DNA of 6,921 nucleotides. Source: JBGLNJ01 sp964353405. GTDB lineage: Bacteria > Chloroflexota > Anaerolineae > Fen-1058. Under the pieces are notes generated by a model. It ran no database searches and was not told where the DNA came from. It worked only from the letters and a program-made list of their open reading frames with translations. The stretch spans positions 1-6,921 of the forward strand of contig CAYGWJ010000486.1 of the NCBI GenBank assembly GCA_964353405.1, read 5' to 3'. Each line of letters opens with the position of its first letter. Positions within the stretch are counted from its first letter, which is position 1. The position numbers and the translations under genes are program-made. This document shows, piece after piece, positions 1 through 6,398 of this stretch.

Positions 1-2157
1 ATGGCGGCCAATTCTCCACTTCGTGGAGAAATGGCCGCGCGCATCCTCGACCTGGCGGGCATCGTCATCAACAAGAACACCCTCCCCGGCGATACCAAGA
101 CAGCACTCGCCAGCGGCATCCGCTTTGGCACACCGTGGGTGAGCCAACGCGGTCTGCGCCCGGATGACATGGCCGCTATAGCCGATGTCGTCTGCGATGT
201 CCTGACCAACATTCACCCATTCGCCTACTTGGGTCTGGCAGGCGAATTGCCGCGCGGCAAGATTGACCTGGACCTTCTCGAATCTGCCCGGCAACGCGTC
301 GCCGCTTTGGCCGACAAAGCTGGAATGGATATTGAAATAATAAAGACCTCGGAGGTTTCGAAAACCTCCCAGGTCTGTCTGGAGATCAAGGGCTATCGCG
401 CTCGCGCGTTCATACAAGACATCGCCACAGGGAATCTCGCCCAGCTAGAACCCGGCCAGGCTGTCCGCACCTACTTGCTCGACCGACAAGGCAGGTTATT
501 GGCGAACGTCGCAATTGCGCGTGCTCTACCCGACGAGCACGGCCGTGACCGCTTCTGGATGAGCGTGCGCGGCGAGGACGCCAGGCAAGTCAAGGCCTGG
601 CTAATGGGTCTCTCAGATGGTTATATCCTGCACGATGACGCAGACATTATGCGCAAGGTGCAAGGACCGGTCACAATTGCCGAGACGAGCGACGTTGACG
701 GCAAGCTCTTGGAATCCGTGGGCAAGCCGATGGCCGAGCCTGGCACACCCGGCGCGGTGCTGCTGCAAAACTATCCCGACCGCTTCGATCTGACCAAGCC
801 CTATTTTGTCGGCGAACACTGCTTCAACGAATTTGCGGCTGAGCGGGCAAGCGAACGGCCAGCGTTGCACGAGTGGAGTTGGTCAGAGCCGACCGGCGCG
901 CCGCTGAAGCGCACAGTCCTGTTCGACACGCACAAAGCGACGGGCGGCAAGATCGTCCCGTTCGCCGGATGGGAGATGCCCGTCTGGTACACCAGCGTCG
1001 GCGAAGAGCACGCCGCCGTCCGCAAGGCCGCCGGGCTGTTTGACGTGAGCCACATGGGTTGTTTAGAAGCCTCCGGCCCCAACGCCATCGCCTTCCTCGA
1101 TAGTGTATTTTCCAACTATGCCCACTGGATTGACGACGGCCAATCGTGCTACGGCTATCTCCTCGACCCGGATGGTAAGGTGATTGACGACATGATGATC
1201 TATCGCCGGGCGGCGGACAAATTCCTCGTCGTCGTCAATGCTTCGAACGCAGACCAAGACTGGGACTGGCTCAACGCCGTCAACGAGCGGCGTGTGATCA
1301 TTGATCGCAAGCGACCCTGGGTTCAGGTCGCTGCGCCGGCCGTGCTGCGTGATCTCAAAAACCCCTCATCGGGTGCGGATCAGTTGCGCGATGTGGCGCT
1401 GCAAGGCCCGGCCTCGCTGGCCATCCTACAAGCCTGCACGGATGATCCCAAGGTCAGGTTTGCGCTCGCACGCATCCGCCGCACCGACTTGATCGAAACG
1501 ACGCTTGCCGGCATTCCGCTCGTCATCGCGCGCACCGGCTACACAGGCGAGGACGTGGGCTTTGAGATTTTCGTCCATCCCGGTCAGCAGGTGGCGCTCT
1601 GGAATGTGCTGATCGAGCAAGGCAAACCGTTCGGCCTCAAGCCATGCGGGTTGGCGGCACGCGACAGCACCCGCACCGAAGCCGGCCTTCCGCTCTACGG
1701 TCACGAGCTGGCCGGACGATTTGACATCAGCCCTATCGAGGCGGGCTTTCAAGGCTACGTCAAGTATCACAAGCCATTCTTCATCGGGCGCGAAGCGCTG
1801 ATAGCCCGCAATCAGGATCGGACGCGCGAGTTGATCCGCTTCCGCATGAACCAGAAAGGCGTGCGCCGACCCAACACGGGTGACCCGGTCGTCAGCAAGC
1901 AGGGGCAGGTCATCGGTCGCGTCACCAGTTGCTCGATAGACACCCACGGCTACTTGCTCGGACTGGCAATTGTGGATGTGCGGTATAATCAGCCCGGTAC
2001 GCCGATCGGCGTCTTTGTCCTGCCGGAAAAGCCACAAGCGGACAAACCCAAGCTAGAGTTGGCGATAGGTGACAAGACGCTGCTGCACGTCGAGGCGACG
2101 GTGCTGCGGCGATTCCCGGAAAAAGTGGCGGCTGTGCCTGCGAAGGCAGAAGACTGA
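1..2157 (+). CDS. SHMT-GcvT fusion protein, 5'-partial (paralogue 1)
   Basis: The visible 718 residues hold three parts. Residues ~6-110 match the C-terminal end of serine hydroxymethyltransferase: AARILDL, then SGIRFGTPW, whose R41 corresponds to the substrate-carboxylate Arg of GlyA (E. coli R363). Residues ~124-277 are a degenerate GcvT-like domain. Residues ~301-708 are a full aminomethyltransferase domain with FDVSHM (347-352), the acidic pair D396-D397 in VIDDMMIY, GYTGE (513-517), GLAARDSTRTEAG (550-562) and KPFFIGREAL (591-600). Compared with the complete paralogue at 2433-5600, about 365 N-terminal SHMT residues, including the PLP lysine, are missing. The reading frame is open at base 1, so the gene probably continues upstream. 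The ATG at base 1 may instead be an annotated start of a genuinely truncated gene. By eye, about half of the GcvT-domain residues are identical between the two paralogues. The likely role is folate one-carbon transfer linking glycine and serine. The aminomethyl donor is inferred, because no GcvH or GcvP is in view. Confidence 0.88.
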   Translation: MAANSPLRGEMAARILDLAGIVINKNTLPGDTKTALASGIRFGTPWVSQRGLRPDDMAAIADVVCDVLTNIHPFAYLGLAGELPRGKIDLDLLESARQRVAALADKAGMDIEIIKTSEVSKTSQVCLEIKGYRARAFIQDIATGNLAQLEPGQAVRTYLLDRQGRLLANVAIARALPDEHGRDRFWMSVRGEDARQVKAWLMGLSDGYILHDDADIMRKVQGPVTIAETSDVDGKLLESVGKPMAEPGTPGAVLLQNYPDRFDLTKPYFVGEHCFNEFAAERASERPALHEWSWSEPTGAPLKRTVLFDTHKATGGKIVPFAGWEMPVWYTSVGEEHAAVRKAAGLFDVSHMGCLEASGPNAIAFLDSVFSNYAHWIDDGQSCYGYLLDPDGKVIDDMMIYRRAADKFLVVVNASNADQDWDWLNAVNERRVIIDRKRPWVQVAAPAVLRDLKNPSSGADQLRDVALQGPASLAILQACTDDPKVRFALARIRRTDLIETTLAGIPLVIARTGYTGEDVGFEIFVHPGQQVALWNVLIEQGKPFGLKPCGLAARDSTRTEAGLPLYGHELAGRFDISPIEAGFQGYVKYHKPFFIGREALIARNQDRTRELIRFRMNQKGVRRPNTGDPVVSKQGQVIGRVTSCSIDTHGYLLGLAIVDVRYNQPGTPIGVFVLPEKPQADKPKLELAIGDKTLLHVEATVLRRFPEKVAAVPAKAED
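4..38. repeat. Near-perfect inverted repeat at the window edge
   Basis: Bases 4-19 and 23-38 are reverse complements over 16 positions with a single mismatch (A11 opposite A31). They enclose a 3-base loop (TTC, 20-22). The inner 8 bp (12-19 / 23-30) are perfect. The hairpin lies inside the SHMT C-terminal coding region. The right arm encodes residues that align well with the paralogue (PLRGEMAAR against PLMGDPAAR), while the left arm encodes the poorly aligned MAANS. It could be a natural hairpin element or a fold-back artefact at a contig end. The single mismatch argues mildly against a simple artefact. Confidence 0.8.
344..376. repeat. REP-like palindrome inserted in frame in coding sequence
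   Basis: Arms 344-358 (AGACCTCGGAGGTTT) and 362-376 are reverse complements over 15 bp with one mismatch (C350 opposite C370), around a 3-base loop CGA (359-361). In the gene's frame it encodes KTSEVSKTSQVC (residues 115-126), a low-complexity repeat peptide with no counterpart in the paralogous protein. It falls in the linker between the SHMT and middle domains. It resembles short palindromic repeats seen in multiple copies in some Chloroflexota genomes (from memory, not searched). The element adds residues without breaking the frame, and the linker position explains why it is tolerated. Confidence 0.8.
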
Positions 2158-2195
2158 CGGACGTAGCGCTTGTTCCTTGTTGCGTACGCCGTCCA

Positions 2196-2374
2196 GCGGT
2201 TGATACCAACATCTGGGTTTCTGCGTTTCTCACACCGCAGGGCTACCCTGCTCGCATCCAAAGGTACTGGCAAGCCAACCGCTTCGGCGTCGTGTTGTTC
2301 ATTACCTTGAAGAACGTGGCATCCAGGCACCGACGATTAGCCGATTTCTGCGCGAACTGGAAAAATCGAGGTGA
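2196..2374 (+). pseudogene. Remnant of a PIN-domain toxin gene (frameshifted)
   Basis: Translation from 2196 gives AVDTNIWVSAF, then TPQGYPARI and NRFGVVL. This is the typical start of a PIN-domain ribonuclease (VapC or COG1569-like toxin: hydrophobic strand, DTN with the metal-binding Asp, W/VSA, G.PA.I, F.VV). Around 2298-2300 the match moves to another frame, which reads HYLEERG and later ISRFLRELEKSR and stops at 2372-2374. That resembles the next PIN segment with its conserved acidic residues. No start codon or full-length frame remains, and the C-terminal half is missing. It is most likely a dead toxin fragment lying between the two fused-enzyme genes. No antitoxin gene is recognisable nearby. 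The PIN assignment rests on the first ~34 residues; the post-frameshift part is less certain. Confidence 0.55.
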
Positions 2375-2378
2375 AAAC

Positions 2379-2407
2379 CTGACACACCTTGCGTGACGCG
2401 CTACAAA
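2379..2407 (+). promoter_or_regulatory. Weak sigma70-like promoter candidate upstream of the complete fusion gene
   Basis: CTGACA (2379-2384, five of six matches to TTGACA) is separated by 17 bases from TACAAA (2402-2407, four of six matches to TATAAT). A short 9-base palindrome, GCGTGACGC (2391-2399), lies in the spacer and could be a small operator half-site. The predicted start of transcription would fall about 2413-2415, at the edge of the ribosome binding site, which is uncomfortably close. This is a pattern match only. Confidence 0.22.
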
Positions 2408-2412
2408 TCACC

Positions 2413-2420
2413 AAAGGAGA
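2413..2420 (+). promoter_or_regulatory. Ribosome binding site of the complete fusion gene
   Basis: AAAGGAGA lies 12 bases before the ATG at 2433. The spacing is somewhat long, but it is the only strong Shine-Dalgarno match here. It supports this ATG, because the protein N-terminus from this point aligns with the start of SHMT. Confidence 0.7.
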
Positions 2421-2432
2421 AACGGATATACT

Positions 2433-5400
2433 ATGGCAAGCGGTCAAGATTTCATTTTTGAAGGCGGCCTCGCTGAACTCGATCCGGATGTCGCAGAGTT
2501 GATCGCATGTGAAGCCGAGCGGCAGACGCGCAAGCTGATCATGATCCCGTCCGAGTCCGACGCGGCGCCCGCCGTGCTGGAAGCGCAGGGCAGCGTGTTC
2601 CAGAACATTTACGCCGAGGGCTATCCCGATCCGCTTTCGGTCGGCCAGCCGCAGGACTGGATTCTGAACTATGAGCAAGAGCTGATCCACTATCGCCGCC
2701 GGGGCAGCCCGCGCTACTATATGGGCGTCGAATACGCCAACATGGTCGAAGCGCTGGCTCGCCGCCGTTGTGCGGAACTCTTTGCCAACGAGCGCGCTGC
2801 CCCGCAGCATATCTGGGTCAACGTTCAGCCGCTTTCCGGCGCACCCGCCAACAATGCCGTCTACGAAGCGCTGGTCAAGCCCGGCGAAACGGTGATGGGC
2901 ATGAGCCTGGTGCACGGCGGCCACTTGACGCACGGCAGCCCGGTCAATCGCTCCGGCAAGCACTATAACATCGTCCCGTACTCGGTGAATCTGCAAACCG
3001 AGCGATTGGACTATGACGAGATCGCCCGCCTGGCCGCGCAATCCAGGCCGCGCATGATCATTGCCGGATTCACCTCCTATCCCCATGCGCCAGACTGGAG
3101 CGAATTCCGCAAGATTGCCGACAGCGTGGGCGCATACCTGATGGCCGACATCAGCCACGTGGCCGGCATGGTCACGGCTGGCGTATTTCCCTCGCCGGTA
3201 GGTTATGCCGATGTCGTCACGTTCACGACTCACAAGACCCTGTGCGGGCCACGCGCCGCGTGCATCCTCACCACGCGCCAGGAACTGGCCACCAGCATTG
3301 ACCGGGCTGTATTTCCCGGCGAGCAGGGCGGGCCGCACGTCAATACCATTGCGGCCATGGCCGTCGCATTCAAGCTGGCAGCGACCGACAAGTTCAAAGC
3401 CTTGCAACGGCAGATCCTTGCCAACGCGCAGCATCTGGCCAGGTGTTTGCAGAACGAGGGCCTGCGCATCCCATATGGCGGTACTGAATCGCACATGCTG
3501 CTGGTGGACTGCAAGAGCGTCCAAGGGCCGGATGGCACGCCGCTCATGGGTGACCCGGCAGCGCGCATCCTCGACCTCGTGGGCATCGTCGTCAACCGCA
3601 ACACGATTCCGGGCGACACCAATGCCATGCACGCGAGCGGCATCCGGCTGGGCACGCCGTGGATCACGCAACGCGGCCTGTGCGAACCGGACGTCGAGCT
3701 CATCGCCAAAGCGATCGCCGACACACTCAAAACATGTCAACCCTACCCTGGCGGCGCCAAGGTTGATTTTGACGTGCTGGAAGAATCCAAGCTTCAGATG
3801 CAAGGGTTGATTGGCCGGCTCGGCTTTTCCGAATCGCCGACCCAGCACGGCTATCCGCACTTTTGGACGATCAACGACTCGTATCCTTCAGAATGGGTCA
3901 CCTTCGAGATCGTCGGGCATCGAGCGACCTTGTTCCTGCAGCATGCCATAACGAACGACATCGCCCACCTGTCGGCAGGCGGCGAACTGCCAACGATTTT
4001 GCTGGAACGCGACCGGCGCGTGACGAGTCCCGCCGTGTTGCATCGCCCCGGCGCCGCGCGCGACCTGTACCGGCTGGTGGTGCCCGGCGACAAAGCCGCG
4101 CGCGTCGCCGCCTGGTTGCGCGCTCTGTCCGATGGCTATATCGCCTTTGACGACAATCTGCGCGCCAAGCTGCCCGGCCCGGTGATCGTGCAAGAGGCTA
4201 AAGAGCCTTACGTGCCCAAGACCGCTCTGCCCGTCAGCCTGGAAGCCAATCCTGAAGCGGTGGATCAGACCAAACCCTACTTTATCGGCCAGCACGCGCT
4301 CGGCCCGGCCCAACACACGCCGCGGCCGATCTTTGCCTGGAAGGAACCGCAAGATGTGCCGCTCAAGCGCACAACGCTCTACGATACGCACAAAGCCTTG
4401 GGCGCGCGAATCATACCGTTCGCTGGATGGGAGATGCCGGTCTGGTACTCATCGGTCATCAAGGAACACACAGCCTGCCGCAAAGCAGCCGGCCTGTTTG
4501 ATGCGACACACATGGGCGTGTTGGAAATCAGCGGCCCGGATGCGGGGTTGTTCCTCAACATCGTGCAGCCCAATACCATCTTTGATCTCCAGCCCGGCCA
4601 GTCACTGTACTCTTACTTTTTGGATATTGACGGCAACTGCATTGACGACACGATGCTTTACATGCGAGCGCCGGACAAGTACATGGTCGTCGTCAATGCC
4701 AGCAACAACGACAAGGACTGGGCCTGGCTCACGGCTATCCTCGAGAATCGTGTGACGATTGACCGGGATCGTCCATGGGTTCGCTGGCACGGCGATGTGA
4801 CGCTGCGCGACCTGCGCGACGGGCGCTGGGGTGACGAATGCCGCGTGGACATTCCACTGCAGGGGCCGAAATCACGCGAGATTCTTTTGACGATGGCCGG
4901 CACGCCCGAATTCGCCGCGCAGATCAAGCGCCTCAAGCGTGCCGAGCTGTGCGAAGGCAAGCTGGCCGGGCACGATGTGATCGTTTCTCGCACAGGCTAC
5001 ACGGGCGAGCCGCTCAGCTATGAAATCTTTGTCCATCCCGACCGGGCGCCGGAACTGTGGAACAAGATCATGGCGGCTGGCGCGCCGTTCGGACTCAAGC
5101 CAATTGGGCTGGGCGCGCGCGACAGCCTGCGCACTGAAGCGGGCCTGCCACTCTACGGTCACGAGATGGCCGGGCCGCTGAACCTCACGCCCGACGATGC
5201 GGGGTTTGGCGCCTTCGCCAAGCTCTACAAGCCGTTCTTTATCGGACGCAGCGCTTTCCTCCGGCACAAGCCCGAGATGAAGGGCCAGGTTGTCCGCTTC
5301 CGCGTGAACGAAAAGAACGTGCGGATGCCCAAGCAGCTCGACCTCATCGCCGACAAGCGCGGCAAGGTGGTCGGCAAAGTGCTTTCGTGTGCAATTGACA

Positions 5401-5600
5401 CCGAAGGCCACTTTACGGGTCAGGCATTCGTCGAATGGAAATACAGCGAAGAAGGCACGCCGCTGTGGGCGGCTGGACTGCCCGAGCGCGAAAGCGAAGA
5501 CAAGCCGCGCAGCCAGATGACGTTTGGAGACCGCGTGACCGGCCTGGAAGCGATCACCGTGGTCAGCCGAATGCCCAAGCACAAAAAGATCGCCGGATAA
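2433..5600 (+). CDS. SHMT-GcvT fusion protein, complete (paralogue 2)
   Basis: This 1055-residue protein would be cytoplasmic; no signal peptide or membrane segment is seen. Residues ~12-465 are a complete SHMT (GlyA) domain. It keeps S40, Y60, E62, the RYY at 94-96, H164 in HGGHLTHGSPVN, PLP-binding D239 and H242, the Schiff-base lysine K268 in TTHKTLCGPR, and R405 in SGIRLGTPW, matching E. coli S35, Y55, E57, Y64/Y65, H126, D200, H203, K229 and R363. Two oddities are a ~26-residue insertion between YAEGYP and RYY (residues 66-93) and A137 where GlyA has S99. Residues ~488-626 are a degenerate GcvT half-domain. Residues ~642-1048 are a full aminomethyltransferase with FDATHM, D738-D739, GYTGE (855-859), ARDSLRTEAG (895-904) and KPFFIG (933-938). 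The domains suggest that methylene-THF made by GcvT is used by SHMT, linking glycine and serine. GcvT relatives act on other methylamines, so the donor substrate is open. The downstream gntR overlaps its stop codon, indicating co-transcription. Confidence 0.93.
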   Translation: MASGQDFIFEGGLAELDPDVAELIACEAERQTRKLIMIPSESDAAPAVLEAQGSVFQNIYAEGYPDPLSVGQPQDWILNYEQELIHYRRRGSPRYYMGVEYANMVEALARRRCAELFANERAAPQHIWVNVQPLSGAPANNAVYEALVKPGETVMGMSLVHGGHLTHGSPVNRSGKHYNIVPYSVNLQTERLDYDEIARLAAQSRPRMIIAGFTSYPHAPDWSEFRKIADSVGAYLMADISHVAGMVTAGVFPSPVGYADVVTFTTHKTLCGPRAACILTTRQELATSIDRAVFPGEQGGPHVNTIAAMAVAFKLAATDKFKALQRQILANAQHLARCLQNEGLRIPYGGTESHMLLVDCKSVQGPDGTPLMGDPAARILDLVGIVVNRNTIPGDTNAMHASGIRLGTPWITQRGLCEPDVELIAKAIADTLKTCQPYPGGAKVDFDVLEESKLQMQGLIGRLGFSESPTQHGYPHFWTINDSYPSEWVTFEIVGHRATLFLQHAITNDIAHLSAGGELPTILLERDRRVTSPAVLHRPGAARDLYRLVVPGDKAARVAAWLRALSDGYIAFDDNLRAKLPGPVIVQEAKEPYVPKTALPVSLEANPEAVDQTKPYFIGQHALGPAQHTPRPIFAWKEPQDVPLKRTTLYDTHKALGARIIPFAGWEMPVWYSSVIKEHTACRKAAGLFDATHMGVLEISGPDAGLFLNIVQPNTIFDLQPGQSLYSYFLDIDGNCIDDTMLYMRAPDKYMVVVNASNNDKDWAWLTAILENRVTIDRDRPWVRWHGDVTLRDLRDGRWGDECRVDIPLQGPKSREILLTMAGTPEFAAQIKRLKRAELCEGKLAGHDVIVSRTGYTGEPLSYEIFVHPDRAPELWNKIMAAGAPFGLKPIGLGARDSLRTEAGLPLYGHEMAGPLNLTPDDAGFGAFAKLYKPFFIGRSAFLRHKPEMKGQVVRFRVNEKNVRMPKQLDLIADKRGKVVGKVLSCAIDTEGHFTGQAFVEWKYSEEGTPLWAAGLPERESEDKPRSQMTFGDRVTGLEAITVVSRMPKHKKIAG

Positions 5601-6376
5601 TGACCACCTCGCGTTCATCCACCTACAAACGTAGCGCCACGTCACTCTCGCCGCGCGAGCAGGTACATGCCGCTCTGGCGACCCTCTTGAACGGGCGGGA
5701 GCCGGGCGAGCAGTTGCCGCCGGAGCCGCAACTGGCGCACCAACTGGGCGTCTCGCGCGCCACGCTGCGCGAGACAATGCGCTCCTTCCAAGAGCGTGGG
5801 CTGATCGTGCGGCGGCACGGGGTGGGGACATTTGTCGCGCCCCCGCCGCCCGTCATCGAGACCGGGCTGGAGGAATTGGAAAGCCTGGACACGCTGGCGC
5901 GGCGCACCGGTCTGCAGACGCGGATGGGTGAGGCTGTGATCGAGGAGCACGAAGCGACGCCGAACCAGGCGTTCCGTCTTCAAGTCCCACCTAGAACGCC
6001 AGTACTTGGTGTGGCGCGTGTGATGATGACAGGCGCAATGCCTGTGGCATTTCTCGTGGACGTTGTGCCGACGGCGTATCTGCGCCAGCAAGACCTGGGA
6101 CCGGCGTTCAATGGCTCGGTGCTTGATCTGTTCATTCAGCGCGAGCATCCGCCGCTGAGCCATTCCCGTACCGACATTCTGGCGGAAGCAGCCGACGAAG
6201 CGACCGCCCGCAAACTTTTCCTCCAGCGCGGTGACGTGCTGCTCAGGCTGGAGGCGCAACTGTATGCGTGTGACGGGCGCGTGGTGGACTATTCGATCAG
6301 CCAGTTTGTTCCCGGCCACTTTCACTTTCACGTCGTGCGGCGAGTCGGCAATCCGGTCTCAAACCCGCTTGTCTAG
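5600..6376 (+). CDS. GntR-family transcriptional regulator, HutC subfamily (UTRA domain)
   Basis: The product is 258 residues. The ATG at 5600 overlaps the upstream TAA (TAATG), so translation is probably coupled to the fusion gene; no convincing Shine-Dalgarno is seen. The open frame extends upstream inside the preceding gene, but that part is unlike any GntR N-terminus, and this start gives the usual ~240-260 residue length. Residues ~18-80 are the winged helix-turn-helix: LPPEPQLAHQLGVSRATLRE, then ERGLIVRRHGVGTFV. Residues ~100-248 match the UTRA ligand-binding domain, ending with the typical VDYSISQFVPGHFHFHVVRR. Family members are usually repressors released by a small metabolite, often a substrate or intermediate of the neighbouring pathway. 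Here that would be an amino-acid or nitrogen-compound catabolite, which is inference. It probably controls its own operon; no operator could be assigned. Confidence 0.92.
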   Translation: MTTSRSSTYKRSATSLSPREQVHAALATLLNGREPGEQLPPEPQLAHQLGVSRATLRETMRSFQERGLIVRRHGVGTFVAPPPPVIETGLEELESLDTLARRTGLQTRMGEAVIEEHEATPNQAFRLQVPPRTPVLGVARVMMTGAMPVAFLVDVVPTAYLRQQDLGPAFNGSVLDLFIQREHPPLSHSRTDILAEAADEATARKLFLQRGDVLLRLEAQLYACDGRVVDYSISQFVPGHFHFHVVRRVGNPVSNPLV

Positions 6377-6387
6377 CGGATAACCCA

Positions 6388-6395
6388 GAGAGGAG
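6388..6395 (+). promoter_or_regulatory. Ribosome binding site of the carbamate kinase gene
   Basis: GAGAGGAG ends 3 bases before the ATG at 6399; the GAGG core at 6390-6393 has 5-base spacing. It sits in the 22-base gap after gntR and supports the ATG at 6399. No terminator or promoter is visible in this gap, so the genes are probably co-transcribed. Confidence 0.7.
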
Positions 6396-6398
6396 CTG

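Noticed and set aside
2159..2194. Possible terminator after the first fusion gene (GGACG pairing with CGTCC)
   Set aside because: The stem is only 5 bp with a 26-base loop and no T-run follows, so it cannot be called a terminator.
2300..2374. HYLEERG / ISRFLRELEKSR as a separate helix-turn-helix or transposase remnant
   Set aside because: It can be read as a helix-turn-helix-like piece, but its position directly after the PIN start and the acidic pair make a frameshifted PIN continuation simpler. The evidence is too short to separate the two.
2369..2380. Small hairpin AGGT-GAAA-ACCT, slightly like half of the palindrome at 344-376
   Set aside because: A 4-bp stem is expected by chance, and the resemblance to the longer repeat is too short to claim a decayed copy.
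2337..3860. 507-residue open frame on the minus strand
   Set aside because: It lies opposite the strongly supported SHMT domain, has no recognisable domain, and is the expected antisense shadow of a GC-rich gene.
5435..5599. Upstream extension of the GntR frame from an ATG at 5435
   Set aside because: The extra 55 residues overlap the fusion gene and do not resemble a GntR N-terminus. The ATG at 5600 gives the normal family length and a TAATG coupling.
4872..5831. 319-residue open frame on the minus strand
   Set aside because: It is antisense to the end of the GcvT domain and the start of the GntR gene, both clearly recognised. Its composition is Arg/Ala-rich as expected for a shadow frame.
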